Source: Hyphomicrobiales bacterium
GTDB taxonomy: Bacteria; Pseudomonadota; Alphaproteobacteria; Rhizobiales; Xanthobacteraceae
Assembly: GCA_016185205.1 (NCBI GenBank)
Contig: JACPOA010000085.1
Location: 62,001-126,000 of the forward strand
DNA length: 64,000 nt
Direction of reading: 5' to 3'
Made by a program: the position numbers and the translations under genes
Shown: positions 55,049 through 63,722 of the stretch, in pieces
Layout of the letters: every line of letters begins with the position of its first letter
Numbering within the stretch: position 1 is the stretch's first letter
The notes under the pieces: model-generated
Told to the model about the DNA's origin: nothing
Databases searched by the model: none
What the model saw: the letters and a program-made list of their open reading frames with translations, nothing else

Positions 55049-55302
55049 TCATTAAATTACGTTATTTCGCCTGGGTGCGCGAGCGTGTCGGCAAGCCTGA
55101 GGAAGACATCGAAGTTCCCCCCGGCGTCGCCACGGTGGCGCAGCTGATGGTGTGGCTGGCCTCGCGCGGCGAGGAATATGCCCATGCTTTCGCCAATCCC
55201 AAGGTGATCCGCGCCGCCATCGACCGCACGCATGTACGGCCTGACACCGCCATCGGAAATGCCGGCGAAATAGCGTTTTTTCCGCCGATGACTGGCGGAT
55301 AA
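55045..55302 (+). CDS. moaD: Molybdopterin synthase sulfur carrier subunit MoaD
   Basis: An 85-residue ubiquitin-fold protein. IKLRYFAWVRERVGKPEEDI at the start and FFPPMTGG at the end; the terminal Gly-Gly is thiocarboxylated and delivers sulphur for molybdopterin dithiolene formation. It overlaps the pgsA stop by four bases and is separated from moaE by a palindromic repeat. Confidence 0.95.
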   Translation: MIIKLRYFAWVRERVGKPEEDIEVPPGVATVAQLMVWLASRGEEYAHAFANPKVIRAAIDRTHVRPDTAIGNAGEIAFFPPMTGG

Positions 55303-55306
55303 TTGC

Positions 55307-55414
55307 CGTCATTCCGGGACGCGAGCGAAGCGAGCGGGCCCGGAATCCATACTCCGCAGCGCCGGGGTTATGGATTCCGGGCTCGCGACCTAAAGGCCGC
55401 GCCCCGGAATGACG
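55307..55414. repeat. Rhizobial palindromic repeat between moaD and moaE
   Basis: CGTCATTCCGGGACGCGAGC then GGGCCCGGAATCCAT, and GGATTCCGGGCTCGCGACCT, CCCCGGAATGACG. The two halves are inverted, so a long cruciform or RNA hairpin is possible within the moaD-moaE transcript. Confidence 0.85.
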
Positions 55415-55443
55415 ACGCGCTGGGAATGCACTACATTATCCCC

Positions 55444-55929
55444 ATGACCGTAACAGCCACCGTGCGCCTGCAGCGCGAGCCGTTCGATGCCGCCGCCGAG
55501 GCGGCCATGCTCACGCGCGGCCGCACCGATGCCGGCGCGGTGGTGACTTTCACCGGCATCTGCCGCGGTGCCGAAGCCGGCGAACCGATCGCCGCGCTCA
55601 CGCTCGAGCATTATCCGGGCATGGCGGAAACCGAGATCGAACGCCACGTCGCCGAAGCGACCGAACGCTGGCCGCTGCTCGGCGTCACCGTCATCCACCG
55701 CTTTGGGCGCATCGTGCCGGGCGAGGACATCGTGCTGGTGGTCACCGTGTCGTCGCATCGCCAGGCGGCGTTCGCGGCGGCCGAGTTCCTGATGGACTAT
55801 CTGAAAACCCGCGCCCCGTTCTGGAAACAGGTCGAGAAGGCGGGCGGGACAACCTGGGTCGACGCCAAGGCAACCGACGATGCGGCGGCCGAACGCTGGG
55901 CTGCGCCCGGCCGCGACGCGGCGGAATGA
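55444..55929 (+). CDS. moaE: Molybdopterin synthase catalytic subunit MoaE
   Basis: A 161-residue protein started at the ATG at 55444. VVTFTGICRGAEAGEPIAAL, LEHYPGMAETEIERHVAEAT, VTVIHRFGRIVPGEDIVLVV and the active-site block MDYLKTRAPFWKQVEKAGGT (Lys residues that bind precursor Z and activate MoaD) are all present. With MoaD it converts cyclic pyranopterin to molybdopterin. The 141 bases between moaD and moaE are filled by a palindromic repeat. Confidence 0.95.
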   Translation: MTVTATVRLQREPFDAAAEAAMLTRGRTDAGAVVTFTGICRGAEAGEPIAALTLEHYPGMAETEIERHVAEATERWPLLGVTVIHRFGRIVPGEDIVLVVTVSSHRQAAFAAAEFLMDYLKTRAPFWKQVEKAGGTTWVDAKATDDAAAERWAAPGRDAAE

Positions 55930-55938
55930 GTGTTACAC

Positions 55939-56026
55939 GCGCATGATCCCGAAAAGTGGAAACCGGTTTCCCGCCTTCGCGAAGCCCGCTTTGGCGGGCG
56001 AAGGAAGGTCGGATAAGATCATGCGC
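55939..56026. repeat. Rhizobial palindromic repeat, long form
   Basis: Outer arms GCGCATGATCCCGAAAAGTG and GATCATGCGC, with inner GCCTTCGCGAAGCCCGCTTT hairpin. It is the inverse-orientation equivalent of 37653-37740. Confidence 0.85.
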
Positions 56027-56055
56027 CAATGCGATAGCGTGTGTTGGAGGGCAGC

Positions 56056-57009
56056 ATGATTCCCATCGTGGTGGCGACGGTCGCGGTCATTGCGCTCGGT
56101 ATCGATCGGGCGCCGGCTGCGGAGGTGTCGTATTACGAGGTGACGCGCGGCGCGCATCCGCATGATGTGGCGCCGGCGCCGGACGGCAACGTCTGGTACA
56201 CGGCGCAGCACCAGGGTGCGCTCGGCATCCTCGATCCGAAAACCGGCAAGGTGACGCAGGTCTCGCTCGGGCCCGGTTCGTCGCCGCATGGCGTCATCGC
56301 CGGGCCCGACCGCGCGGCCTGGATCACCGATAGCGGGCAGAACGCGATCGCGCGTTACGATCCGGCGACCAAGGCGGTGAAGCTTTTCCCGTTGCCGAAG
56401 GAATTCCCCGGCGCCAATCTCAACACCGCGACCTTCGACCGCAAAGGCATTCTCTGGTTCACCGGCCAGAGCGGCGTCTATGGCCGCGTCGATCCGGCCA
56501 CCGGCAAGGTCGAGGTCTGGAAGGCGCCCAAGGGCTACGGCCCCTACGGCATCGCCACCACGCCGAACGGCGAGGTCTGGTACGTCTCGCTCGCCGGCGA
56601 TCACATCGCCAAGATCGACACCGTGAGCGGGGATGCGCTGGTGGTGCCGCCGCCCAAGCCCGGCGTCGGCCCGCGCCGCATCTGGTCGGATTCGAAGGGA
56701 CTGCTGTGGGTGAGCTTCTGGCTTACCGGCGAAGTCGCCCGCTTCGATCCGATGAACAAAGCCTGGAAAGTCTGGAGCCTGCCGAAAGCCAAGTCCGGCT
56801 GCTACGCGGTCTATGTCGACGACAAGGACAAGGTCTGGCTCACCGACTTCAGCGCCAACGCGATCGTCCGCTTCGATCCGACGACCGAGAAGTTCGAGAG
56901 CTTCCCGAGCGACCGGCGCGGCGCCTCGGTACGGCAGATTCTCGGCCGGCCGGGCGAATTGTGGGGCGCCGAATCCGGCACCGACCGGCTGGTGGTGGTG
57001 CGGGATTGA
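56056..57009 (+). CDS. Virginiamycin B lyase (Vgb)-like beta-propeller protein
   Basis: A 317-residue secreted protein started at ATG 56056 after GGAGGGCAGC. Signal peptide: MIPIVVATVAVIALGIDRAP then AAEV. It is built from repeated propeller blades with the pattern D-G-x-V/L-W-Y/F/I-T: APDGNVWYTAQ, PDRAAWITDSGQNAIARYD, RKGILWFTGQ, TPNGEVWYVS, SKGLLWVSFWLTGEVARFD, DKDKVWLTDFSANAIVRFD. This is the Vgb/streptogramin lyase-like family; most members are not antibiotic lyases, and a periplasmic location argues for another lactone or carbohydrate role. No close partner genes. Confidence 0.85.
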   Translation: MIPIVVATVAVIALGIDRAPAAEVSYYEVTRGAHPHDVAPAPDGNVWYTAQHQGALGILDPKTGKVTQVSLGPGSSPHGVIAGPDRAAWITDSGQNAIARYDPATKAVKLFPLPKEFPGANLNTATFDRKGILWFTGQSGVYGRVDPATGKVEVWKAPKGYGPYGIATTPNGEVWYVSLAGDHIAKIDTVSGDALVVPPPKPGVGPRRIWSDSKGLLWVSFWLTGEVARFDPMNKAWKVWSLPKAKSGCYAVYVDDKDKVWLTDFSANAIVRFDPTTEKFESFPSDRRGASVRQILGRPGELWGAESGTDRLVVVRD

Positions 57010-57249
57010 GCGGAGGCATGCCGATGGATAGCGGTCGCTGCTTTTTCCCTCCCCCCGCGAAGCGGTCTACCGCATTCACACATCTTTCGGAGTCAAATCA
57101 ATGAGTTGCACGCGATGAAATGGCGCGATTTTTCTTATACGTTCGCTCTACTTGCTCGCTGTCCTGCATTCTCTCCAATTTTTGAGTCTTCGCGAGTCGT
57201 GCGACATTCTTCGGAAGTAGACTCAAGATGAAGATGTGTGAATCTCGTA
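57010..57249. other. Intergenic stretch, nothing recognised
   Basis: The stretch is lower in GC than its surroundings and merges into the palindromic repeat 57250-57395. No gene is supported. Confidence 0.45.
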
Positions 57250-57395
57250 GCTGCGAAGCGGTGGGGAGGGTCGATACGTATTGCGTCAGCAATGCGTATC
57301 GGGGTGGGGGGTGCTTTGCCGACAAGATCATTTCATGCTGCCCCCCACTCCCAACCCCTCCCCACCACTCGCAAGAGCTCGCGGGGGGAGGGGAG
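57250..57395. repeat. Palindromic repeat leading into the DUF1460 gene
   Basis: AGCTGCGAAGCGGTGGGGAG and CCCCTCCCCACCACTCGCAA face each other, with inner arms GATACGTATTGCGTC and GCAATGCGTATC and C/G-rich runs. Its right end (GGGGGGAGGGGAG) abuts the ATG at 57396 and serves as the ribosome site. Confidence 0.75.
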
Positions 57396-58163
57396 ATGAA
57401 AGGCTCTCTCAACCGCCGAACAATGCTGCAAATCCTGGCAGGCGGCGCGGCTTTTGCTGTGGCCCCGAGTGAGGCCGGCGAAGCGCGCATCGGCCGCCTG
57501 ATCGGCGAGGCGAAAGTGTTGCCAACCGTCGCGCAGCGCATCGATTTCATCTCGCGCGCGCTGCGCGGCACGACCTACCAGGAATACACGCTGATCGGCG
57601 GGCCGCGGCGCGCGGAAAAATTCGTCGTGCGCGACGACGCCTTCGATTGCGTCACCTTCTGCGAAACCGTGCTGGCGGCGGCAAACGCCCACGACCTCGG
57701 CGAATTCGAGCAGGTCCTGCGCACCATCCGCTACCACAACGGCAAAGTGACCTGGCGCGAGCGCAACCATTATTTCTTCGAATGGGGCCGGCACAATATC
57801 GAGAACAAGACCTGCCGCGCCATCGTCATGGACGGCGCGGTCGAACTCATCAAGACGGTCACTTGGCACCGCGAACTCGGGCGGCGGCGGTTTGCGATGA
57901 CCGTTATCCCGCGTGCCGCGCTGCTGGCGAACAAGGCGCAACTCGCGAACGGCGATATTATCGGCTTCGTCACGCTGCGGCCGAACATGGACTATTTCCA
58001 CGTCGGCTTCATCGCCTTTGGCGATAAAGGCGAATTACTGCTGCGGCATGCGTCGCAAAGCCGCCACCGCGTGCTCGACGAAAGCCTGGAGCGGTTTCTG
58101 AGCGTTTATCGCGTGCGCTATGTCACGCTGCTGCGGCCGCAGGAGCCGGCGGCCGCCGGCTGA
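57396..58163 (+). CDS. DUF1460 N-acetylmuramoyl-L-alanine amidase-like protein
   Basis: A 255-residue protein started at ATG 57396. The N-terminus NRRTMLQILAGGAAFAVAPS has a twin-arginine look, so Tat export is likely. DUF1460 features: ISRALRGTTYQEYTLIGGP, the catalytic-Cys block FDCVTFCETVLAAA, MTVIPRAALLANKAQLANGD and MDYFHVGFIAFGDKGELLLR with the His. Characterised relatives are NlpC/P60-fold N-acetylmuramoyl-L-alanine amidases that release peptides from peptidoglycan. Its ribosome site is provided by the end of a palindromic repeat. It converges on ilvE, leaving two bases between stops. Confidence 0.88.
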   Translation: MKGSLNRRTMLQILAGGAAFAVAPSEAGEARIGRLIGEAKVLPTVAQRIDFISRALRGTTYQEYTLIGGPRRAEKFVVRDDAFDCVTFCETVLAAANAHDLGEFEQVLRTIRYHNGKVTWRERNHYFFEWGRHNIENKTCRAIVMDGAVELIKTVTWHRELGRRRFAMTVIPRAALLANKAQLANGDIIGFVTLRPNMDYFHVGFIAFGDKGELLLRHASQSRHRVLDESLERFLSVYRVRYVTLLRPQEPAAAG

Positions 58164-58165
58164 TA

Positions 58166-59059
58166 TTACGCCGCCGCCGCCTTGCCGAGCGCGTTCACTT
58201 CCGCGGTGTAGTCGTCCATCAGCGTCTTGGTGATGCCGCCGGGATTGAAATTCCACTGCGCGATCTCCGACACCGCGGTGACTTCGGCCGCCGAGCCGGT
58301 GATGAAGCATTCGGAGAATTGCGTGAGCTCGTCGGGCAAAATGCGGCGCTCGATCACCTCGAAGCCGCGCTTCTTCGCCAGGCCGATCACCGTCTGCCGG
58401 GTGAGGCCGTCGAGGAAGCAGTCGGCCAGCGGCGTGTGGATCTTGCCGTCCTTGACGAAGAAGATATTGGCGCCGGTGCATTCGGCGACGCGGCCTTCCC
58501 AATCCAGCATCATGGCGTCGGCATAGCCGCGGCGCTCGGCCCGGTGCTTGGAGATGGTGCAGATCATATAGAGACCGGCGGCCTTGGCGCGGCAGGGCGC
58601 TGTCTTCGGATCGGGCCGGCGATATTCGGCGAGGTCGAGCTTGATGCCCTTGAGCCGCTGCTCGGGGTCGAAATAGCTCGGCCATTCCCAGCTCGCGATG
58701 GCGAGATGGATTGTGTTGCTCTGCGCCGAGACGCCCATCATCTCGGAGCCGCGCCAGGCGACCGGGCGCACATAGGCTTCCCTCTTGCCGTTCTTGTCGA
58801 CCACCTGCTGCTTGGCGGCGACGATGTCGGCGACCGAATAGGGGATTTCGAAATCGAGGATCTGCGCGGAGCGTTTGAGCCGTTCGGCATGTTCGGCGGT
58901 CTTGAAGATCTTGCCATTGTAGGCGCGCTCGCCCTCGAACACGCAGCTCGCATAATGCAGGCCGTGGCTGAGCACATGCAGGTTGGCGTCCTGCCAGGGC
59001 ACCAGCTTGCCGTCGTACCAGATGACCCCTTCGAGCCGGTCATAGGATTGCGCAGCCAT
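58166..59059 (-). CDS. ilvE: Branched-chain amino acid aminotransferase IlvE
   Basis: A 297-residue fold-type IV PLP enzyme. GVIWYDGKLVPWQDANLHVL, HYASCVFEGERAYNG, YVRPVAWRG, the PLP-lysine region CRAKAAGLYMICTISKHRAE, YADAMMLDWEGRVAECTGAN with the cofactor-binding Glu, and FITGSAAEVTAVSEI are the standard IlvE blocks. It interconverts branched-chain amino acids and 2-oxo acids using glutamate. AGGAGG lies close to the start. Upstream, divergent, is the MarR-family gene. Confidence 0.94.
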   Translation of the reverse strand: MAAQSYDRLEGVIWYDGKLVPWQDANLHVLSHGLHYASCVFEGERAYNGKIFKTAEHAERLKRSAQILDFEIPYSVADIVAAKQQVVDKNGKREAYVRPVAWRGSEMMGVSAQSNTIHLAIASWEWPSYFDPEQRLKGIKLDLAEYRRPDPKTAPCRAKAAGLYMICTISKHRAERRGYADAMMLDWEGRVAECTGANIFFVKDGKIHTPLADCFLDGLTRQTVIGLAKKRGFEVIERRILPDELTQFSECFITGSAAEVTAVSEIAQWNFNPGGITKTLMDDYTAEVNALGKAAAA

Positions 59060-59286
59060 GGGTTCCTCCTAGTTTACTAAGCCTTGCCGGCCGCTTCTGC
59101 CGTTGTGATGGCGCATTTTTCGCGCCAATTCCAATACTTTGCGTCTGGGGGCAACACCCGGTATGAATGGGTCCGGACCGGTCCTATCGCCGTCCCGCCG
59201 CCGCACTGCCGGAAGAAAGGGCCGTTTCGGCACGATCCTTTCGTCCTTAGCGGTGTTTTTGTAACATAAAATCAAAATATGTCAAC

Positions 59287-59850
59287 ATGGCTGACATAAA
59301 TATGAGTGCCAAGACTGTCGCCACTGCCGGGCTCTCTGAACGTCCGGCCGGCAGCGCCGCGCCGACCGCCGCGGCCGGCGAGCCGACCTGGGACATCATC
59401 GAACTCTTGTTCTTTGCCTATCGCGATTTCGTCGGCGATCCCGACGAGGTGCTCTCCAAGCTCGGCTTCGGCCGCGCCCATCACCGGGTGCTGCATTTCG
59501 TCAACCGCAATCCCGGCATGAAGGTCGCCGACCTGCTCGACATCCTCAACATCACCAAGCAGTCGCTCGGCCGCGTGCTCAAGCAGATGGTCGATCAGGG
59601 CTTCATACTGCAGAAGGAAGGCGCGCAGGACCGCCGGCAGCGGCTGCTCTATGTGACGCCGAAGGGCGAGGCGCTGGCGCTCAAGCTCGCCGGCTTGCAG
59701 ACCGCGCGCATCACCCGCGCCTTCGGCGAACTCGGGCCTGGCGCGCATGAAGCGGCGCGGCGCTTTCTCACCGCCATGATCGACACCGACAATCGCGAGG
59801 GCGTGCTGCGCCTGATCGCGCGCGCCGACCGTGCCAGCAAGCGTGGCTAA
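59287..59850 (+). CDS. MarR family transcriptional regulator (PetP-like)
   Basis: A 187-residue protein; an N-terminal tail of about 35 residues precedes the MarR winged helix: HHRVLHFVNRNPGMKVADLL, LNITKQSLGRVLKQMVDQGF, and the wing QDRRQRLLYVTPKGEALALK. It is directly followed by an OmpR-type response regulator, the order of petP-petR in Rhodobacter, where PetR/PetP affect photosynthetic and respiratory electron-transport genes. The homology to PetP is inferred from size and context. The three genes 59287-62042 are packed closely and probably co-transcribed. Confidence 0.88.
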   Translation: MADINMSAKTVATAGLSERPAGSAAPTAAAGEPTWDIIELLFFAYRDFVGDPDEVLSKLGFGRAHHRVLHFVNRNPGMKVADLLDILNITKQSLGRVLKQMVDQGFILQKEGAQDRRQRLLYVTPKGEALALKLAGLQTARITRAFGELGPGAHEAARRFLTAMIDTDNREGVLRLIARADRASKRG

Positions 59851-59874
59851 TCTCACAGAGGAGCAGCTTGGCCA

Positions 59875-60579
59875 ATGATCCTGCCCGCCAAGCTTCCGGA
59901 TGACGCCCCGCATCTGCTGGTGGTCGACGACGACCGCCGCATCCGCGATCTGCTGTCGCGTTTCCTTGCCGGCGAGGGTTACCGCGTGAGCACGGCCGAG
60001 ACCGCGGCCGACGCGCGCACCAAGCTCAGCGGCCTGAGCTTCGATCTGCTCATCCTCGACGTGATGATGCCGGGCGAGTCCGGTTTCGATCTCGCCAAGG
60101 CGATTCGCGGCAATTCCAGCGTGCCGATCCTGATGTTGACCGCGCGCGACGCCGCCGAAAGCCGCATCAAGGGCCTCGAAATCGGCGCCGACGATTATTT
60201 GTCGAAGCCGTTCGAGCCGCGCGAACTGTCGCTGCGCATCGCCAATATCCTCAAGCGCGCGCAGCCGGCCGCCAACCCGCCGGCGGAATCGGTGCGCTTC
60301 GGGCCGTTCGTCTATCATCTCGCGCGCGGCGAATTGCGCCGCGGCGAGGAGATCATCCGCTTGACCGACCGCGAGCGCGAGATGCTGCGCATCCTCGCCG
60401 GTACGCCGGGCGAAACGGTGTCGCGCATGGCGCTCGCCGGCAATGGCGGAACGGTCAGCGAACGCGCCGTCGACGTGCAGGTCAACCGACTGCGCCGCAA
60501 GATCGAGCGCAATCCCGCCAATCCGATGTTCGTGCAGACCGTGCGCGGCATCGGCTACCGGCTGGTGGTCACCACATGA
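59875..60579 (+). CDS. OmpR-type response regulator (PetR-like)
   Basis: A 234-residue regulator. Receiver domain: acidic pocket VVDDDRRIR, phospho-acceptor Asp62 in LLILDVMMPGESG, Thr in LMLTARD and Lys in DYLSKPFEPREL. The C-terminal winged helix has RLTDREREMLRILAGTPGET and VDVQVNRLRRKIERNPANP, FVQTVRGIGYRLV. It starts 24 bases after the MarR gene and overlaps the kinase gene by four bases (ATGA). The partner kinase is the next gene. Confidence 0.95.
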   Translation: MILPAKLPDDAPHLLVVDDDRRIRDLLSRFLAGEGYRVSTAETAADARTKLSGLSFDLLILDVMMPGESGFDLAKAIRGNSSVPILMLTARDAAESRIKGLEIGADDYLSKPFEPRELSLRIANILKRAQPAANPPAESVRFGPFVYHLARGELRRGEEIIRLTDREREMLRILAGTPGETVSRMALAGNGGTVSERAVDVQVNRLRRKIERNPANPMFVQTVRGIGYRLVVTT

Positions 60580-62042
60580 CCAGCCTCGACATCGGCGTCG
60601 CCACCATGCGCACCATCCGCACCGCGCTCGTGCGGCTCGCGGAGGCCTGGCGCTGGTACGACGCGATCCCGGCGGTCCGCCGCATCCACGCCGCGCTCGG
60701 TCAGATCCCGGAAGGCTGGCGGAGGATGAGCCGCTGGCTCAACAGCGTGATGCCGAAGGGCCTTTACGCGCGCGCGCTGCTCATCATCATCGCGCCGATG
60801 GTGATCCTGCAATCGGTGATCGCCTTCGTGTTCATGGAGCGGCACTGGAACGTCGTCACCCAGCGGCTGTCGGCCGGCGTGGTGCAGGACATCTCGGCGC
60901 TGATCGAGGTTTATCGCGGCTATCCGCAGGATACCGAGCAGGCAAAGATCCGGAAGATCGCGCAGGAGAAGCTCGGGCTGGTGGTGGATTTCCTGCCTTT
61001 GAGCGAGATGCCGCCGCCCGGGCCGAAGCCGTTCTTCTCGCTGCTGGACCAGGCGCTGTCGGAGGAATTGCGCAAACAGATCGGCCGGCCGTTCTGGATC
61101 GATACCGTCGGGAAGTCGGCGCTGGTCGAAATCCGCGTGCAGCTCGACAATACCGTGATACGGGTGTTCGCGCGCCGCAGCGCGGCTTACGCCTCCAATT
61201 CGGAAATTTTCCTAATCTGGATGGTCGGCACATCAACGGTGCTGCTCATCGTTGCCGTCATTTTCCTGCGCAACCAGATCAAGCCGATCCTGAAGCTGGC
61301 GGACGCCGCCGAAAGTTTCGGCAAGGGCCGCGAGGTGCCGAACTATCGCCCGCGCGGCGCACGCGAGGTGCGGCGCGCGGCGCAGGCCTTCATCGAGATG
61401 AAGACGCGCATCGAGCGCGCCATCGAGCAGCGCACCGCCATGCTGGCCGGCGTCTCGCACGACCTGCGCACCGTGCTCACCCGCTTCAAGCTCGAACTGG
61501 CGCTGATCGACGAGTCGCCGGAAGCCGAGGCGATGAAGAAGGACGTTGACGAAATGGCGCGCATGCTGGAGGCCTATCTCGCCTTCGCGCGCGGCGATCT
61601 CGGCGAGCCGTCGGCGCCCACCGACATGGCGGAATTCCTCGAGGAACTGAAAGTGGATGCCGAACGCCACGGCCACAAGGCGAGCGTGGTGTTCCATGGT
61701 CCGCCGATCGTCACCGTGCGGCCGGCCGCGTTCAAGCGTTGCCTCGCCAATCTGGTGTCGAACGCGGCGCGCTTCGCGCCCTCGATCGCGATCACCGGCC
61801 ACAGCGACCATCGCTATCTCACCGTCACGGTGGACGACGACGGGCCGGGCATTCCGCCGGAACTGCGCGAGGAGGTGTTCAAGCCGTTTCTGCGGCTCGA
61901 CGATGCGCGCAATCAGGACGAGGGTGGCACCGGCCTGGGGCTGGCGATCGCGCGCGACATTGCGCGCTCGCATGGCGGCGACATCACGCTCGGCGACAGC
62001 CCGCTCGGCGGCTTGCGCGCGATCGTGCGGGTGCCGGTGTAA
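60576..62042 (+). CDS. EnvZ-like sensor histidine kinase
   Basis: A 488-residue kinase. An N-terminal cytoplasmic segment of about 65 residues precedes helix 1 (ALLIIIAPMVILQSVIAFVF), a periplasmic sensor domain of about 120 residues, helix 2 (FLIWMVGTSTVLLIVAVIFL), HAMP (NQIKPILKLADAAESFGKGR), the phospho-acceptor His295 in LAGVSHDLRTVLTRFKLEL, and the ATPase domain: N-box LANLVSNAARFA, G1 DDDGPGIPPELREEVFKPF, G2 GGTGLGLAIARDIARSHGG. It overlaps the response regulator gene and is its cognate kinase. The signal is unknown. Confidence 0.95.
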   Translation: MTSLDIGVATMRTIRTALVRLAEAWRWYDAIPAVRRIHAALGQIPEGWRRMSRWLNSVMPKGLYARALLIIIAPMVILQSVIAFVFMERHWNVVTQRLSAGVVQDISALIEVYRGYPQDTEQAKIRKIAQEKLGLVVDFLPLSEMPPPGPKPFFSLLDQALSEELRKQIGRPFWIDTVGKSALVEIRVQLDNTVIRVFARRSAAYASNSEIFLIWMVGTSTVLLIVAVIFLRNQIKPILKLADAAESFGKGREVPNYRPRGAREVRRAAQAFIEMKTRIERAIEQRTAMLAGVSHDLRTVLTRFKLELALIDESPEAEAMKKDVDEMARMLEAYLAFARGDLGEPSAPTDMAEFLEELKVDAERHGHKASVVFHGPPIVTVRPAAFKRCLANLVSNAARFAPSIAITGHSDHRYLTVTVDDDGPGIPPELREEVFKPFLRLDDARNQDEGGTGLGLAIARDIARSHGGDITLGDSPLGGLRAIVRVPV

Positions 62043-62048
62043 TTAAAC

Positions 62049-62759
62049 TTACGCGGCTTCGGCTTCTTCCTCGTCGCGCGCGCGGCGGCGCCGGCGCGGG
62101 CCGCGCAGGATGCATTTCGGAATGGCGCACAGGTCGTCGAGGAATCCGACCCAGCGTTCGGCGCTGGCCAGCCCGCGGTCGAGCGCCGCCATGGTGCGGT
62201 CGAGGCCGGGCTCGTCGTCATCGACCCACACCGCCAGCACGCGCGCGAACATCAGCGCCGCGCCTTGCGCACGCAATGCGCCGCGCGGGCCGGACGCGCC
62301 AATGCCGGCGGCCTCCAGCATCCAGCGCTGCGAGCGCACCGCCATGGCATTGAGCGCGAAGCAGAGCCCGGGGTTGCGGCGGGCCGAGCGCATCACTGAA
62401 CGCACCGCCTCCTTGTAGGGCGCCAGCGCCTCCAGCCGGCGCATCAGCACATCGAACAGCCGCTCGCGCGCCGGCTCCTCCGCCAAATCTTCGAAGCCTT
62501 TGTCGGCGTCGCCGCCGGCCAGCACGGCGCGGTCGATGTCCTTCATATGGCCGGCGAAGATCGCCAGCGTGGAGCCGAACTCGGCGCGCAGTTGCGACAG
62601 TTTGAGGCCGGCGCGGCCGGCGACTTCGGCCAGGCCGATCTCCTCGAAGGAATGCTCGGCGAGCAGCGCCATCAGCGCATCGATCGCCTTGTCGCGGTCA
62701 CTGGTGCCGCGCGGTAGAGCAGGCTGGGCTTTGCGTTGACGCTTGGTCTTGCGGGCCAT
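62049..62759 (-). CDS. TetR family transcriptional regulator
   Basis: A 236-residue protein with an N-terminal TetR helix-turn-helix: RDKAIDALMALLAEHSFEEI, GLAEVAGRAGLKLSQLRAEF, then a divergent recognition end (GSTLAIFAGHMKDI, where many have YxHFxxK). A helical ligand domain follows with VRSVMRSARRNPGLCFALNA, and an Arg-rich then acidic tail (RGPRRRRRARDEEEAEAA). The ligand is unknown. It converges on the kinase gene, with six bases between stops. It starts 85 bases after the proC stop on the same strand. Confidence 0.85.
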   Translation of the reverse strand: MARKTKRQRKAQPALPRGTSDRDKAIDALMALLAEHSFEEIGLAEVAGRAGLKLSQLRAEFGSTLAIFAGHMKDIDRAVLAGGDADKGFEDLAEEPARERLFDVLMRRLEALAPYKEAVRSVMRSARRNPGLCFALNAMAVRSQRWMLEAAGIGASGPRGALRAQGAALMFARVLAVWVDDDEPGLDRTMAALDRGLASAERWVGFLDDLCAIPKCILRGPRRRRRARDEEEAEAA

Positions 62760-62844
62760 GACCGCCTCCCCGGGCTGTTCGGATGCCCTTAATCTAGGGC
62801 CGCAAAGGCGACCGTTCTAGGGCAGGGAACTATTTTGAGGTCCC

Positions 62845-63687
62845 TCAACCCGCCAGCTCTCGCGAGCGCCTTGTGGCGGCGGCGATGGCTTTGGTGAGCA
62901 GGTCGTCGAAGCCGCCCGGGCCCATCAGCACCTCAAGTGCTGCGGCGGTGGTGCCGCCGGGCGAGGTCACGTTCTGCCGCAGCGTGGCGGCATCGAACTC
63001 CGAGCGATGCAGCAATTCGCCGGAGCCGGCGACGGTCTCGCGCGCCAGCCGTGCCGCCAGATCCGCCGGCAGCCCGGCGGCGATGCCGGCCTTGGTCATG
63101 GCCTCCGCCAGCAGGAACACATAGGCCGGCCCGGAGCCCGACAGCGCGGTGACCGCGTCGATCAGCGCCTCGTCGCCGACCCATTCGACCTTGCCGATGG
63201 CGGCGAGCAGATCGGTCGCGAGCTTGCGCTGGCGGGCGGAGACGTTTGCGTTGGCGACGGCGACGCTGATGCCGCGGCCGATAGCGGCGGGCGTGTTCGG
63301 CATGGCGCGCACGATCGCGCTGCCCGGCGGCAGCGCCTTTTGCAGAAAGCCGATCGTGCGCCCGGCCATGATCGACAGCACCAGCGTGGATTTGTCGACA
63401 TGCGCCGCCAGCGGCGGCACGGCGGCAGGCGCGGTCTGTGGCTTGACCGCGATGACAATGGCGGTGGCCGCGGCGGCTTTGCCTTTTGGATTGAGCTTGA
63501 GCCCGCGCCGGCTGAGCGCCTTCACCGACTTGCCCGGCTGCGGCTCGATGATCGCGACCCGCTTCGGCGCTAAGCCACGCGCGATCCAGCCGTCGAGCAT
63601 GGCGCTTCCCATCTTGCCGGCGCCGACAAGGAGAAGATGGCCGGAAAGCTTGCTCAACGGTTTTTCGTTTGTGACGCGTCGCTTCAT
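62845..63687 (-). CDS. proC: Pyrroline-5-carboxylate reductase ProC
   Basis: A 280-residue enzyme for the last step of proline synthesis. Rossmann motif LLLVGAGKMGSAMLDGW, NADP-binding VIAVKPQTAPA, SIMAGRTIGFLQKALPPGS, RAMPNTPAAIGRGISV, and the C-terminal proline-binding block ALSGSGPAYVFLLAEAM, NVTSPGGTTAAALEVL. The N-terminus is about 10 residues longer than usual; an internal start is possible. It directly follows a YbjN-family gene on the same strand, a pairing common in this group. Confidence 0.94.
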   Translation of the reverse strand: MKRRVTNEKPLSKLSGHLLLVGAGKMGSAMLDGWIARGLAPKRVAIIEPQPGKSVKALSRRGLKLNPKGKAAAATAIVIAVKPQTAPAAVPPLAAHVDKSTLVLSIMAGRTIGFLQKALPPGSAIVRAMPNTPAAIGRGISVAVANANVSARQRKLATDLLAAIGKVEWVGDEALIDAVTALSGSGPAYVFLLAEAMTKAGIAAGLPADLAARLARETVAGSGELLHRSEFDAATLRQNVTSPGGTTAAALEVLMGPGGFDDLLTKAIAAATRRSRELAG

Positions 63688-63722
63688 GGCGACATCATAT
63701 CGTCGCTCGCGGAATTAAGCGA

